This document shows positions 1 to 8,003 of a DNA stretch of 38,105 nucleotides, in pieces. Both the position numbers and the translations under genes were made by a program. The number at the start of each line of letters is the position of its first letter. The stretch's first letter is position 1. The stretch covers positions 1-38,105 of the forward strand of contig QHYN01000212.1 in the NCBI GenBank assembly GCA_003224145.1, written 5' to 3'. Below the pieces are notes generated by a model. It was not told the origin of the DNA, ran no database searches, and saw nothing but the letters and a program-made list of their open reading frames with translations. The DNA is from Acidobacteriota bacterium. Lineage in GTDB: Bacteria > Acidobacteriota > Terriglobia > Acidiferrales > UBA7541.

Positions 1-1131
1 CCGCCGAGCCATCCTGCGACTCCCACCCCCTCGGGTGCGCCGCCAGATCAACCGAGAGGCGATCTCGTGATGTTTCTCCTAGGCCGCGTGGCAACCGATG
101 ACGGGACACCTGTTCCACACGATGCGTTGGTTGAGCGGGTCTGCAACAACAGCGTACGTCAGCAGGTGTATGCAAGTTCCCGCGGCGACTTCAGCATGCA
201 ATTGGGAGCAATGAAGGATTCTTACCTTGACGCTAGCGGGGACAGGTCTCCGCAGTACGGCCAGGCTAGCAAGGTTCCGGGGGCGGGAATTTCACGACTC
301 GAGTTAAAAGATTGTGAGCTACGGGCCACGGTTTCTGGTTTTCATTCCGGTGTCATCAGCCTTGTGGATCTCACGCCCGCCAGCAGCAGCATGGACGTCG
401 GCTCCATTGTGGTGCACAGAGCTACAAAGATCAAAGGCATGACGCTGAGCGCCGCTCCCTACAACGCACCGAGAGATGCCAGAAGAGCGTATGAGAAAGG
501 CCTCGAGGCCGAGAGGAAGGGCAGACTTGTCGATGCACGCCAATACTTTGAAAAGGCAGTAGAGATCCATCCGAAGTACACGAACGCCTGGTTCCGGTTG
601 GGTGCTGTCTTGCAGAAGCTAGCCCAGAAGGAATCGGCTCGCACGGCGTATACCCACGCGACGACGATCGACAGCAAGTTCCTGCCGCCTTATCTGTCGC
701 TCGCGTCAATGGCCTACGAAGCGGAAGATTGGACCCAAGTCCTTAACCTTACGAATCACGTCTTGGATGGCGATCCGTTGAGATACGCCAACGTCACTGG
801 TTACATCCTGGATCTCGATCCGCTGGATTACGCCGAGGCTTATTTCTATAACTCGGCCGCAAATTACAAGCTCAACAAGATCGAAGACGCTGAGAAGAGC
901 GGGCTCAAGGCGGAACGCCTGGACGTGCGCCCGCGTTTTCCGCAACTGCATCTTTTACTGGCTGAAATATTTGCTCGAAAAAACAACTATGCCACTGCAA
1001 TCTCAGAGACAAAAATTTACTTGGAGTTAGCTCCGCATGCGAAAGACACGGATCAGGTACGGGAGCGGTTGGCAAAATGGGAGAAGCTGAACGGCTCGGT
1101 GTCAACCAGTGAAAAACCCGATCAGAAGTGA
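1..1131 (+). CDS. Carboxypeptidase-regulatory-like / TPR protein, 5' partial
   Basis: The frame is open to the left edge, so the gene begins outside the window. The in-frame GTG/ATG at 67-72 is probably internal, because the residues before it are Pro-rich like a linker behind a signal peptide. The first 100 visible residues read as a beta-sandwich of the carboxypeptidase regulatory-like type (GRVATDDGTPVP, then a YASSRGDFSMQLG strand). From about residue 135 (counted from 67) TPR helices follow, e.g. AYEKGLEAERKGRLVDARQY and AWFRLGAVLQKLAQKESART. This pairing is common in exported proteins of Acidobacteriota; the role is not known and is probably protein binding at the envelope. No catalytic residues are evident. 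It converges on the sulfur enzyme to its right. Confidence 0.75.
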   Translation, partial: PPSHPATPTPSGAPPDQPRGDLVMFLLGRVATDDGTPVPHDALVERVCNNSVRQQVYASSRGDFSMQLGAMKDSYLDASGDRSPQYGQASKVPGAGISRLELKDCELRATVSGFHSGVISLVDLTPASSSMDVGSIVVHRATKIKGMTLSAAPYNAPRDARRAYEKGLEAERKGRLVDARQYFEKAVEIHPKYTNAWFRLGAVLQKLAQKESARTAYTHATTIDSKFLPPYLSLASMAYEAEDWTQVLNLTNHVLDGDPLRYANVTGYILDLDPLDYAEAYFYNSAANYKLNKIEDAEKSGLKAERLDVRPRFPQLHLLLAEIFARKNNYATAISETKIYLELAPHAKDTDQVRERLAKWEKLNGSVSTSEKPDQK

Positions 1132-1142
1132 CTATCGGCGTT

Positions 1143-1169
1143 GGCTCGCAGCTCCCTAGCTCGCGAGCC
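1143..1169. terminator. Hairpin between convergent genes, possible bidirectional terminator
   Basis: GGCTCGC (1143-1149) pairs with GCGAGCC (1163-1169) and AGCT (1150-1153) with AGCT (1158-1161), with one unpaired C and a CCCT loop. It sits 12 bases after the TPR gene stop and before the convergent stop at 1276. There is no T-run on either side, so it is not a textbook intrinsic terminator. Confidence 0.4.
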
Positions 1170-1275
1170 GCGCACGTGCAAACCAGTTCGCGTCGCCGTA
1201 CCGGACATCTGCCTTTTTGGCCGATTGCACTACTCCAGTAAGCGTGTTGGCTGCACTCGTACGCGCCGTGGCTCG

Positions 1276-2679
1276 CTAAGTTTGGGCACTGCGAACCGAC
1301 AACTTCGCCGCCTCCCATGCTGCGATGCCTCCCGCAATTTCACAGACGGGATCAAATCCACTGCGTTGCAACAAGCTCGCGGCGATGGACGACCGGTAGC
1401 CCCCCGCACAGTAGACCAGCAGGGGACGGTTTTTCGGCAGCGTTTCCAGATGTTCCGTCAGGTGATTGAGCGGAATGCCCAAGCTGCCGCCAATATGTTT
1501 CTGCTCACGCTCACGCGGCGTGCGGACGTCGATGGCCAGCGGCGGCTGGCTCGATGACAGGAGTTCCTCCGCGAATGGTGCGCTGAGGTGCTCGGTGAAG
1601 GCGACAAGGTCCGGCCGTGATTCGAGACTGCGCATTCCGTTCTGCAAATATCCGGCCACGTGATCGAACCCGATGCGTCCCAGCCGGATGGCCGATTCAT
1701 TCTCCCGGCCAGGGTCCGCGATGATGACGATCGGATGCGTTCGATCGAGCACCGTTCCGGCCCACGTTGCGTACTGACCGCCGAGGCCGATGTTGACGCT
1801 TCCCGCCAGGTGCGCCGCCCCAAATTCGTCCGGATCACGGGTGTCGAGGATCTGCGCGCCCTCTGCTTGCAATGCCAGCAACTCGTCGAGCGTGAGCGGC
1901 TTCAACTCGCGCTCCAGCGCCTCTTCGAGCGTAGGTCGCTCTTTACTGTTCAGCACCACATCATAGACGAAATAGGGCGGAGCCTCGGGTTGGTCGGCGG
2001 TTACCAGCTCTATGAACGCTTTCTTGCTCATCGGCTGCAGGGCGTAATTCAACCGCCGCTGCTCTCCTATAGTCGAAACCGTTTCCTTGCTGATGGCCTT
2101 CCCACAGAGCGACCCGGCGCCGTGAGCCGGATAGACCAGACTCGCGTCCGGCAACGGCAACAACTTGGATTGCAAGGAATCGAAGAGTAGCGCGCCAAGA
2201 TCCGTAGCGGACCAGCCCAGTGCCGCACGAAGATCCGGCCGTCCCACATCGCCAATGAACAATGTGTCGCCGGTCAAGACCGCGTGCGGCTCACTTTCGC
2301 TCCGATGGAGGTCGTAAACAACGATCGAAATGGATTCGGGGGTGTGACCCGGCGTTTCGAGAACCTTCAGTCGCACCCTCCCGAACTCGACCACATCGCC
2401 GCCTCCGAGCGGTGTAAACCGGTATTCTGCCTGCGCTTTGACACCAAGGTAAATCGTTGCGCCCACGCGATCCCGAAGCTCCAAATGACCAGCCACAAAG
2501 TCGGCGTGTAGATGGGTCAGGAACACGTGCTTGATTTGCAGCCTATGTTCGGCTGCAAATGCCAGATATTGCTCGATGTCCCGTTGCGGATCGACGACGG
2601 TAGCGGTGCCCGTCTCCTCGTCACCGATCAAGTACGAAGCGTGGGCGAGGCAATTCAGGTAGAACTGCTTGAGGATCAC
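1276..2679 (-). CDS. Metallo-beta-lactamase / tandem rhodanese protein (persulfide dioxygenase-like)
   Basis: 467 residues. The N-terminal MBL domain carries THLHADFVAGH (H56, H58, D60, H65), H112 in ETPGHTPES, D138 in LTGDTLF and H186 in YPAHGAG, the ligand set of ETHE1/SDO-type persulfide dioxygenases. Two rhodanese domains follow (about 265-350 and 375-460). The second has the active-site loop VYCAGGYRS with C424. In the first the equivalent position reads IIADPGRE and has no cysteine, so it is probably structural. The layout resembles CstB and related enzymes that oxidise persulfide and handle thiosulfate/sulfane sulfur in the cytoplasm. The start is GTG at 2679 behind a GAGGA element. 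A promoter lies directly upstream. The exact reaction is inferred from family. Confidence 0.85.
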   Translation of the reverse strand: MILKQFYLNCLAHASYLIGDEETGTATVVDPQRDIEQYLAFAAEHRLQIKHVFLTHLHADFVAGHLELRDRVGATIYLGVKAQAEYRFTPLGGGDVVEFGRVRLKVLETPGHTPESISIVVYDLHRSESEPHAVLTGDTLFIGDVGRPDLRAALGWSATDLGALLFDSLQSKLLPLPDASLVYPAHGAGSLCGKAISKETVSTIGEQRRLNYALQPMSKKAFIELVTADQPEAPPYFVYDVVLNSKERPTLEEALERELKPLTLDELLALQAEGAQILDTRDPDEFGAAHLAGSVNIGLGGQYATWAGTVLDRTHPIVIIADPGRENESAIRLGRIGFDHVAGYLQNGMRSLESRPDLVAFTEHLSAPFAEELLSSSQPPLAIDVRTPREREQKHIGGSLGIPLNHLTEHLETLPKNRPLLVYCAGGYRSSIAASLLQRSGFDPVCEIAGGIAAWEAAKLSVRSAQT

Positions 2680-2709
2680 GCTGCACCATCCTCATTTCAA
2701 GTCATGAAC

Positions 2710-2738
2710 ACTATACGACGACCGCGGCTCTTCGTCAT
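2710..2738 (-). promoter_or_regulatory. Sigma-70-like promoter for the MBL-rhodanese gene
   Basis: On the minus strand ATGACG (2733-2738) is followed after exactly 17 bases by TATAGT (2710-2715). Transcription would start near 2703, about 25 bases before the GTG start. It suggests the sulfur enzyme is transcribed separately from the PilZ/DnaJ gene upstream. Confidence 0.5.
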
Positions 2739-2780
2739 TCCAGCAGCGAACTTAACATTCTGCTGAAAAAGTATCTCTTG

Positions 2781-4691
2781 TTAAGCCTTTCGCCGGAACA
2801 GATTGGAGACAAATTGAAAGGATTTTTCCAGTTGATCTTCCTGCTTGGGTTCAAGCTCGCTTAAGCGTTCGAGGGCCTTGTTGTGCTCTGGATCGATGTC
2901 GAGAATCTTCCGGTATAGAGGAATCGCCCGCCATGGCAATCGCATCAGCTCGTAGAGTTCTCCAAACTGAAAGTACGTCGAGGTGTTCCACGGGTCCAGT
3001 TCGATAGCTTTCTCAAAATGGTGAGCGGCTTCTTGGCGGTACTGCGGCACAGCCGCCAAACTCCGCGCCAGGAGCGCCTGGTGCTTGGCCACCTCCGGAG
3101 CGATCTCCACGCACTTGCGGAGCCACAGAATCGATCCCGCAAAATTGTGCGCACGCAAGCATTGTTTGGCTCGAACGAGGCAGTCGTCCACAGTTCTTTG
3201 GCTTTCGGTCTTGCCTTGGCCGAGAGTGAAAGCGCCTGCCTCGGCAAGCTGCTTGTCGTAACTCGCGCGCTTCTTCTCGTCCGCAAGGGTCTTGTAAGCC
3301 GTCGTCAGTTGGCTCATTAAATCCTGCAACAATCCGAGTCGTTCGCTTTGTCCCATATGCCGGTCGGGGTGAAATTTCCGGGCCAGACGATGGAAACTTT
3401 CCTTGATGTGACTCGGGAGCGCGCTGCCGGTAACCCCTAGTAGCTCGTAGTAGGTTCCCTTTTCCGCGAGGTCCAGCAGCCTGCGGACTTCTTCCTCAAA
3501 TTGACTTTGGCTCGGCCACTCCTCCAGAGGCCGTCGTTCGGGCTCTGGAGGAGGAGTAGTCGGGACAGCGGGCTCCTGTTCCGATGGCGTACCGTGCGGC
3601 ACGCAAACAACGGCTCCTAAGACCATCAAGCTGTAGAGAGCGCGGGTGGCCTTGGCCTTCGGTAGCCCGCTCTGGCGGAGCAGTTCCCGAGCGGCTACGA
3701 CTCCAGAGAGCGCACCAAGCAGACTTCTTTCACCTTCGCTAAGCTCCACGACCTGGTAACGCTGCAACGGGTCAGATGTAAGCTCTACATATAGCTCACC
3801 GTCTTCTGCGAGATGGTCCAGAGGCAGGTCATTGGCTCGGTACACCGCCTCCAGCAGGAGTTTCCCTAACGGCACCGGTATGCCGATTTCCGGAACAATG
3901 TTTTTCTCGAGAGAGCTGAAGAAATAATATCGGCACGAAGGATAGTCCAGCACCGAAGAGGTGATCTGTGTAAGCTGCCGCTGTACCCAGCCGGCAATTT
4001 CCTCAACGCTGCACACGCCCATCTCAGCAATGGCGGAGCCAAGGCGCTGGCCCGTGCGCACCAGTTCGGAAGCTTCTTCGAACTGGCTTTGCGTCAAGGC
4101 GCCCGCTCGCAGCATCATCTCACCCAAGCTGTCTTGCCGGTCACTGCTGGTCGCGAAGATCAGCTGCCCGCTGTCGAAAAAAAGCTGCTTTTCAACACGG
4201 CCCAAAACAAGTTGCAGCTTACCGGTTAGCCGGGCGGAATAGATTTTGTTGAGCAGCGCGAACAACTCGTGATGGCCCCTGATTTCCCCGGAGTCCAGGG
4301 GTTGCCCATCTTGGGTGAACCAGCTCGAGGGGGCAGCAACTACCTCTTTCCGCTGTTCTTTCTCGAGTTGCTGGGCAAACCGATACAGCCGTGCCCGAGA
4401 GTCCGAGTCCATATGCACGAACTGCATGCCCATGCCTCGGCCAGCTCTTCCGTGTCGAATGATGGCGCGCCCGCGCACCTCTCCGCTTGGAGCGTCGAAA
4501 ACGAATTGAACCATCGTTCCTACGGGTAATGGCTCGGTTACGAAGAGAAACACGCCGCCCAGGCTCAACGTGTCTACGGTCGAGGCATTTCGCTTTCCAC
4601 CGCCCTGCCAGCCCACCAGCGTCCCTTTGGGCGCGTTAAACCGCCTAGAACGTCGCCGGTCTGGCTTTGTTTTCTCGATGGGTGGATTCAC
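2781..4691 (-). CDS. PilZ - DUF4388 - DnaJ - TPR multidomain protein
   Basis: 636 residues with four recognisable parts. A PilZ domain (about 10-110) has the arginine cluster RRRSRR at 12-17 and TLSLGG at 41-46, a variant of the (D/N)xSxxG cyclic-di-GMP motif. A DUF4388 (PATAN-like) region spans about 138-360 (FDSGQLIFATS, LGEMMLRAGALT). After a Pro/Glu-rich linker comes a J domain (about 413-480) with an intact HPD at 441-443, and then TPR repeats to about 620. No signal peptide or membrane helix is seen, so it is cytoplasmic. It may couple cyclic-di-GMP to DnaK recruitment or a motility/secretion complex; this is inference. DUF4388 proteins often accompany gliding or surface-motility systems, but none is encoded here. 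Confidence 0.85.
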   Translation of the reverse strand: MNPPIEKTKPDRRRSRRFNAPKGTLVGWQGGGKRNASTVDTLSLGGVFLFVTEPLPVGTMVQFVFDAPSGEVRGRAIIRHGRAGRGMGMQFVHMDSDSRARLYRFAQQLEKEQRKEVVAAPSSWFTQDGQPLDSGEIRGHHELFALLNKIYSARLTGKLQLVLGRVEKQLFFDSGQLIFATSSDRQDSLGEMMLRAGALTQSQFEEASELVRTGQRLGSAIAEMGVCSVEEIAGWVQRQLTQITSSVLDYPSCRYYFFSSLEKNIVPEIGIPVPLGKLLLEAVYRANDLPLDHLAEDGELYVELTSDPLQRYQVVELSEGERSLLGALSGVVAARELLRQSGLPKAKATRALYSLMVLGAVVCVPHGTPSEQEPAVPTTPPPEPERRPLEEWPSQSQFEEEVRRLLDLAEKGTYYELLGVTGSALPSHIKESFHRLARKFHPDRHMGQSERLGLLQDLMSQLTTAYKTLADEKKRASYDKQLAEAGAFTLGQGKTESQRTVDDCLVRAKQCLRAHNFAGSILWLRKCVEIAPEVAKHQALLARSLAAVPQYRQEAAHHFEKAIELDPWNTSTYFQFGELYELMRLPWRAIPLYRKILDIDPEHNKALERLSELEPKQEDQLEKSFQFVSNLFRRKA

Positions 4692-4866
4692 TGCTTCTAG
4701 ATTCTTCTAGCGCCTGGGGTCAACGGAAGAGCTGGTGTCGTATAACGTACTGGCTAAGACCCCTAAGTCGTGAGAAGCATGAGAGTTGGCATGCCTATAT
4801 TTCTCGGTCCACGGCTGCCCCATATTGAGGAAGGAGAACTAAGCCCTGGTTCACTAAGAGGAAAAC

Positions 4867-5301
4867 GTGATCTCGCATGTCTTGCTGCAGCCGAAGGGCA
4901 AGCCGCTAGAACGCTGGATTCACATCCTCGTCGTGGACGATGAGGAAGACGTTCGTGGCGTATTGCGTTCGTTCCTCGAAGCCAGCGGATACTACGTCCT
5001 CGTGGCCGAAAATGGCCCTTCCGGATTGAAGCTGCCTAAGGGTTTTCCCGGCTCCATTGATCTGCTCATCACAGATATTCGCATGGCTCACATGGACGGC
5101 ATCGCGTTCGCTCGGCAAATGCGAGCTGTTCGCCCAGAAATGAAAATACTCTACATGTCGGCCTCTGGGGGCGAACTCTCTCCTGCCGAATTGGAACCCA
5201 ATACAAACTTCATCGCAAAGCCTTTCTCACAGGAGAGTCTTGCAAAAAGGCTGCTCCACATCCTCGGACGACCGCAAAGCGAGAGTAATCACACACGGTA
5301 G
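4867..5301 (+). CDS. Single-domain response regulator (orphan receiver)
   Basis: 144 residues, essentially one CheY-like receiver domain. The acidic pair is D24/D25 in VVDDEEDV, the phospho-acceptor is D70 in LLITDIRM, S98 sits in the switch position (YMSAS), and K118 is the conserved lysine in AKPF. There is no output domain. The start is GTG at 4867, 5 bases after AGAGGAAAAC; the first 18 residues precede the fold. No histidine kinase is present within the window, so the partner is unknown. The gene converges on the FMN reductase with 20 bases between stops. Confidence 0.88.
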   Translation: MISHVLLQPKGKPLERWIHILVVDDEEDVRGVLRSFLEASGYYVLVAENGPSGLKLPKGFPGSIDLLITDIRMAHMDGIAFARQMRAVRPEMKILYMSASGGELSPAELEPNTNFIAKPFSQESLAKRLLHILGRPQSESNHTR

Positions 5302-5321
5302 CAGATTCTCTTCTTCGAACT

Positions 5322-5951
5322 TTACGCGCCGGGGTTCATTGGCGCGCCTTCCCAGAGGCGCAGGAATTCGAGAGCTTTCTCAGAGGTATGCAGATAGCTG
5401 AATCGGGCCACCTGGCGACCCAAATCGAGCAGCCGCTTCTCGATTTCGGGATTTTTCAGATTCCCCTTCTCATCGAATGCTTTCCAAGCTTCAGAAACGG
5501 CAGCTTGCTCGGGAATGACCCAGGCGTGGAGCGCACGGCCTACCGTTCGCAGATGACTCAGGGCGTGCACTGCGCCGAGAGCTCCGCCGGAAACGCCTAC
5601 GAGGCCGATCATCTTTCCTTCCAGCTCCTCAAAACCCATCAGGTCGAGCGCGTTCTTCAACACGCCGCTCAGCCCGCCGTGATATTCCGGAGTACCGAGA
5701 ATCAGTCCGTGAGCGCGTTTGACCTCGTCTCGCAGCCGGAAAACGTCTTTGGGATATTTACTCTCATCATCTTTCCCATCGCAAAAGATCAACTGATAGT
5801 CTCGAAGATCAATCAGCGTCGCCTCCGCGCCGGTTTCACGGGCGCCTCGCAGCGCCACCTGCAGGGCCATCCGCGTATAACTGCCTGGGCGGAGGCTTCC
5901 ACAAATGGCCACGATCCGAATTTGGTCTCTTGCCTTTTCGTTCTCAGCCAT
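5322..5951 (-). CDS. NADPH-dependent FMN reductase family flavoprotein
   Basis: The ATG at 5951 was chosen because GGAGG lies 8 bases upstream; the frame stays open to 6044, but that would overlap the next gene and adds non-conserved residues. About 209 residues. The flavodoxin-like fold shows the flavin phosphate loop AICGSLRPGSYTRMAL near the N-terminus and the second flavin loop GTPEYHGGLSGVLKNALD, both typical of SsuE/azoreductase/chromate-reductase-type enzymes that reduce FMN or quinones with NAD(P)H. Its native substrate cannot be read from sequence. It is last in a leftward run with two VOC proteins and an amidohydrolase remnant, so a role in aromatic or xenobiotic breakdown is possible. 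Confidence 0.85.
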   Translation of the reverse strand: MAENEKARDQIRIVAICGSLRPGSYTRMALQVALRGARETGAEATLIDLRDYQLIFCDGKDDESKYPKDVFRLRDEVKRAHGLILGTPEYHGGLSGVLKNALDLMGFEELEGKMIGLVGVSGGALGAVHALSHLRTVGRALHAWVIPEQAAVSEAWKAFDEKGNLKNPEIEKRLLDLGRQVARFSYLHTSEKALEFLRLWEGAPMNPGA

Positions 5952-6013
5952 GTGGACCGCCTCCAAGAAACGACAAAACCAAGTTCCGTACGTTGTCCAA
6001 AGACGAGGCGTGG

Positions 6014-6523
6014 CTAGTCTGGGGATTGATTCAAGCGTTTCCACTCGTCCAACGAAACTACCCCAATCTCAGGTCTCCTTTTGCCGGGAAGCTTCGCCAA
6101 GAACTCCAGAAGGTGACCGTCCGGGTCGTTGAAGTAGAGGGAAGCCGCTGGCATCCAACCAAAAACGCTGGGTACGTCGGTGATTTGCCCGAAAAAGTTG
6201 CGCATCTCGATCCCTCTCTGCTTTGCGGCAGCCACTGTGCGCCCGAGATTGACGAAGTCGATCTCGAAGGCGAAATGTTGGGTGATCATCTGGTCCTTGG
6301 GATTCGTTCCGGAGGCCCAGGGTGGTTTCTCCCACAGACCCAACGCGGTCCTCCCCTGTCCGCCTATCCAGTAGAAAGCCACGCGTCGCTCTTGCTCCTT
6401 CATAGCAAGCTCGAGACCCATGACCTTCTCGTAGAACTCCATGGAACACTCGAGATTCGCCACCGCAAGGTGCGTCTCAAAGAGTCCTGTAATGAAAGCA
6501 GCCGGTGACTGGTTCGTTGTCAT
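6014..6523 (-). CDS. VOC (glyoxalase/dioxygenase superfamily) protein 1
   Basis: The start is the ATG at 6523, with AGGAG 5 bases upstream; upstream in-frame codons to 6640 run into the neighbouring gene and are not used. About 169 residues. The paired beta-alpha-beta-beta-beta modules of the VOC fold are visible, with candidate metal ligands His in FETHLAVAN, His in QHFAFEID and Glu in GHLLEFLA. The family includes glyoxalase I, extradiol dioxygenases and fosfomycin-resistance enzymes; the reaction cannot be assigned. It lies 47 bases from the second VOC gene and 62 from the FMN reductase, probably in one transcript. Confidence 0.82.
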   Translation of the reverse strand: MTTNQSPAAFITGLFETHLAVANLECSMEFYEKVMGLELAMKEQERRVAFYWIGGQGRTALGLWEKPPWASGTNPKDQMITQHFAFEIDFVNLGRTVAAAKQRGIEMRNFFGQITDVPSVFGWMPAASLYFNDPDGHLLEFLAKLPGKRRPEIGVVSLDEWKRLNQSPD

Positions 6524-6570
6524 TCGGACTCCTACTGCTTCGATGCAGCGCACGCTGCTTTGAGGATGTG

Positions 6571-7002
6571 CTATTGATCCGGCAACCTGTAATCGTTGCG
6601 CTCCTCGGGATCCTGAGAATGGTACTGCACAAACTCCCAATCGTTGCCCTCGGAATCGTAGAAATACCGGCGCTTTCGGTGCGGATGCGTGTTGGTCGGC
6701 GTGGACTCTCTGTAGCCCGCTGCCTTCATCCGCTTACACAATGCCTCAACGTCATCGACCTCATAAGCAAGATGATTCACGCCCGGCATGCCGCGGTACG
6801 GTGCCCAGGGTTTCTCGGGCTTCGTGTTCGCTGGGCTCAAGGCAATGTAGGTTTCCTGGGTTCCGATGTGTACCCATCGAGAGCCGTCTCGGCTCTTGCC
6901 TTCGCCGCGCACTCGAAACTCAAGGAACGCCGTCTGCAAGAAGCGGATCATTCCCTCGATATCCCGTACAGTGATGTTCGCATGTTCAAGCCGAGCAACC
7001 AT
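6571..7002 (-). CDS. VOC (glyoxalase/dioxygenase superfamily) protein 2
   Basis: The start is the ATG at 7002, with GGAGG 6 bases upstream (an ATG 24 bases further out is less likely). 143 residues. The sequence opens MVARLEHANITVRDIEGM, a typical VOC first strand with a candidate metal His. A second His lies in VNHLAYEVDD and a Glu in NDWEFVQY near the C-terminus, giving the usual 2-His-1-Glu set. The substrate is unknown. Its start is 27 bases after the stop of a truncated amidohydrolase, which suggests the original operon paired an amidohydrolase with VOC enzymes. Confidence 0.82.
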   Translation of the reverse strand: MVARLEHANITVRDIEGMIRFLQTAFLEFRVRGEGKSRDGSRWVHIGTQETYIALSPANTKPEKPWAPYRGMPGVNHLAYEVDDVEALCKRMKAAGYRESTPTNTHPHRKRRYFYDSEGNDWEFVQYHSQDPEERNDYRLPDQ

Positions 7003-7028
7003 TGCATACCTCCAAGTCGAGTGCACGC

Positions 7029-7235
7029 CTAATGCGGCCTGCTTTGTGGCTGGCCCTTTTCGTCAAGCCTCAGAAAGCGCGCCGCGTTGTTGTAGAGGAT
7101 ATCGCGTTTTTGCTCTTCGGTGAGGAAGTCCGCCGACTCCATGCTCTTCATCGCTATTTTGATCATCTGGGGCCATACCGTTGCGTCGGACCCGAACAGA
7201 ATCCACTTTCGATAGCCCGCGTCCACTAGGCGCGA
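7029..7235 (-). pseudogene. 3' remnant of an amidohydrolase (amidohydrolase_2 type)
   Basis: Only the C-terminal 65 to 70 residues of the family are present: LFGSDATVWPQMIKIA carries the conserved GSD with the metal-binding Asp, followed by SADFLTEEQKRDILYNNAARFL, the classic final helices. Residues upstream of about position 7235, although in an open frame to 7364, do not look like this family, and the metal-binding His motifs of the barrel are absent. The gene has therefore lost its 5' part, probably by deletion or rearrangement. The left boundary is the stop at 7029; the right boundary is approximate. Confidence 0.75.
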
Positions 7236-7352
7236 TTCACCGGGCAGGCGTGATTTGTTTGACCGATTATCGTGGCGGGGCGCCGCGAACGCAATGGGGA
7301 ACCCAGAACCGGAATGACGGCTGGCGCGGAAAAAGGAACAGATGATCTGGAG

Positions 7353-7381
7353 TTGACAACGCAACCGTTGAAAAAAATATC
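7353..7381 (+). promoter_or_regulatory. Possible promoter for the SnoaL-like gene
   Basis: A perfect -35 hexamer TTGACA (7353-7358) is followed after 17 bases by AATATC (7376-7381), a weak -10. An alternative extended -10, TGCTATGAT, lies at 7407-7415. Either would drive the gene starting at 7485. Confidence 0.4.
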
Positions 7382-7484
7382 CAAGGCTCTCCCTTACCTA
7401 ACCCGGTGCTATGATTGACTCCTCACCCGGCGTGGAATAAACCCAATCGTATTGCAACTTGCTCGCCTGCGAAAGGAGTCCGTC

Positions 7485-7922
7485 ATGACCACCAGCAAGA
7501 AAAACATCGAAGTGATGCTCGAAATCTTTTGCGCCATCGAACGCCGCGACCAACACCGCATGTTCGAACTCGTCCATTCCGATGCCGAGTTTCTTTGGCC
7601 GCCCTCGCTTCCCTACGCTGAAGCGCGCAAACCCAAGCCCGGCGGCCCGGGCTGGGGCGCGACCTGGATCCCTCTGCAACCGGAGGAGGCCGACCGCCGC
7701 CTTGAACCGCGCGTCGTAGCTTCCAGCGACGAAGAAGTCGTCATCCACTGGCAGCAAAAGGGCGTCAGCTCCACCGGGGATCGCATCAACACTCCTGTGC
7801 TGGGGCTTTATCGCCTGCGCGACGGCAAACTCGCTCGCGCCCAAATGTTCTACTTCGATCCCGCGGCCGTCGTTGCCTTCCTCTCCAAAGCGAAAGCGCA
7901 GGCCGCTTCCGCGACCCCGTAA
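7485..7922 (+). CDS. SnoaL-like / NTF2-fold protein
   Basis: 145 residues starting at the ATG at 7485, which has AGGAG 6 bases upstream; a TTG at 7452 is in frame but has no ribosome-binding site. The pattern is that of an NTF2-like cone fold: an N-terminal helix (NIEVMLEIFCAIERRD), FELVHSDAEFLWPPS, then strands VVIHWQQKGVS and LGLYRLRDGKLARAQMFYFD. Family members are either small enzymes (isomerases, cyclases, hydrolases) or simple ligand-binding proteins, so the function stays open. The Ala/Lys-rich tail is unremarkable. An aldo/keto reductase in the same direction follows after 81 bases, with its own likely promoter. Confidence 0.75.
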   Translation: MTTSKKNIEVMLEIFCAIERRDQHRMFELVHSDAEFLWPPSLPYAEARKPKPGGPGWGATWIPLQPEEADRRLEPRVVASSDEEVVIHWQQKGVSSTGDRINTPVLGLYRLRDGKLARAQMFYFDPAAVVAFLSKAKAQAASATP

Positions 7923-7970
7923 ACTCGACTGTGACTCCGCCCCAGTCATGCCAACCCTGTTCGACCCACG

Positions 7971-7976
7971 TATAAT
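7971..7976 (+). promoter_or_regulatory. Consensus -10 box before the aldo/keto reductase
   Basis: TATAAT (7971-7976) matches the bacterial -10 consensus exactly and lies 27 bases before the ATG at 8004. No good -35 hexamer is seen 16 to 18 bases upstream (ATGCCA at 7948-7953). It may need an activator or act as a weak promoter. Confidence 0.45.
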
Positions 7977-8003
7977 GTGCCCGCAACTTTAGGAGAGCAC
8001 AGT

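Noticed and set aside
4694-4723. TTGACC with TAGAAG 18 bases later as promoter for the PilZ/DnaJ gene
   Set aside because: The -10 would lie only 3 bases before the ATG, leaving no room for a leader.
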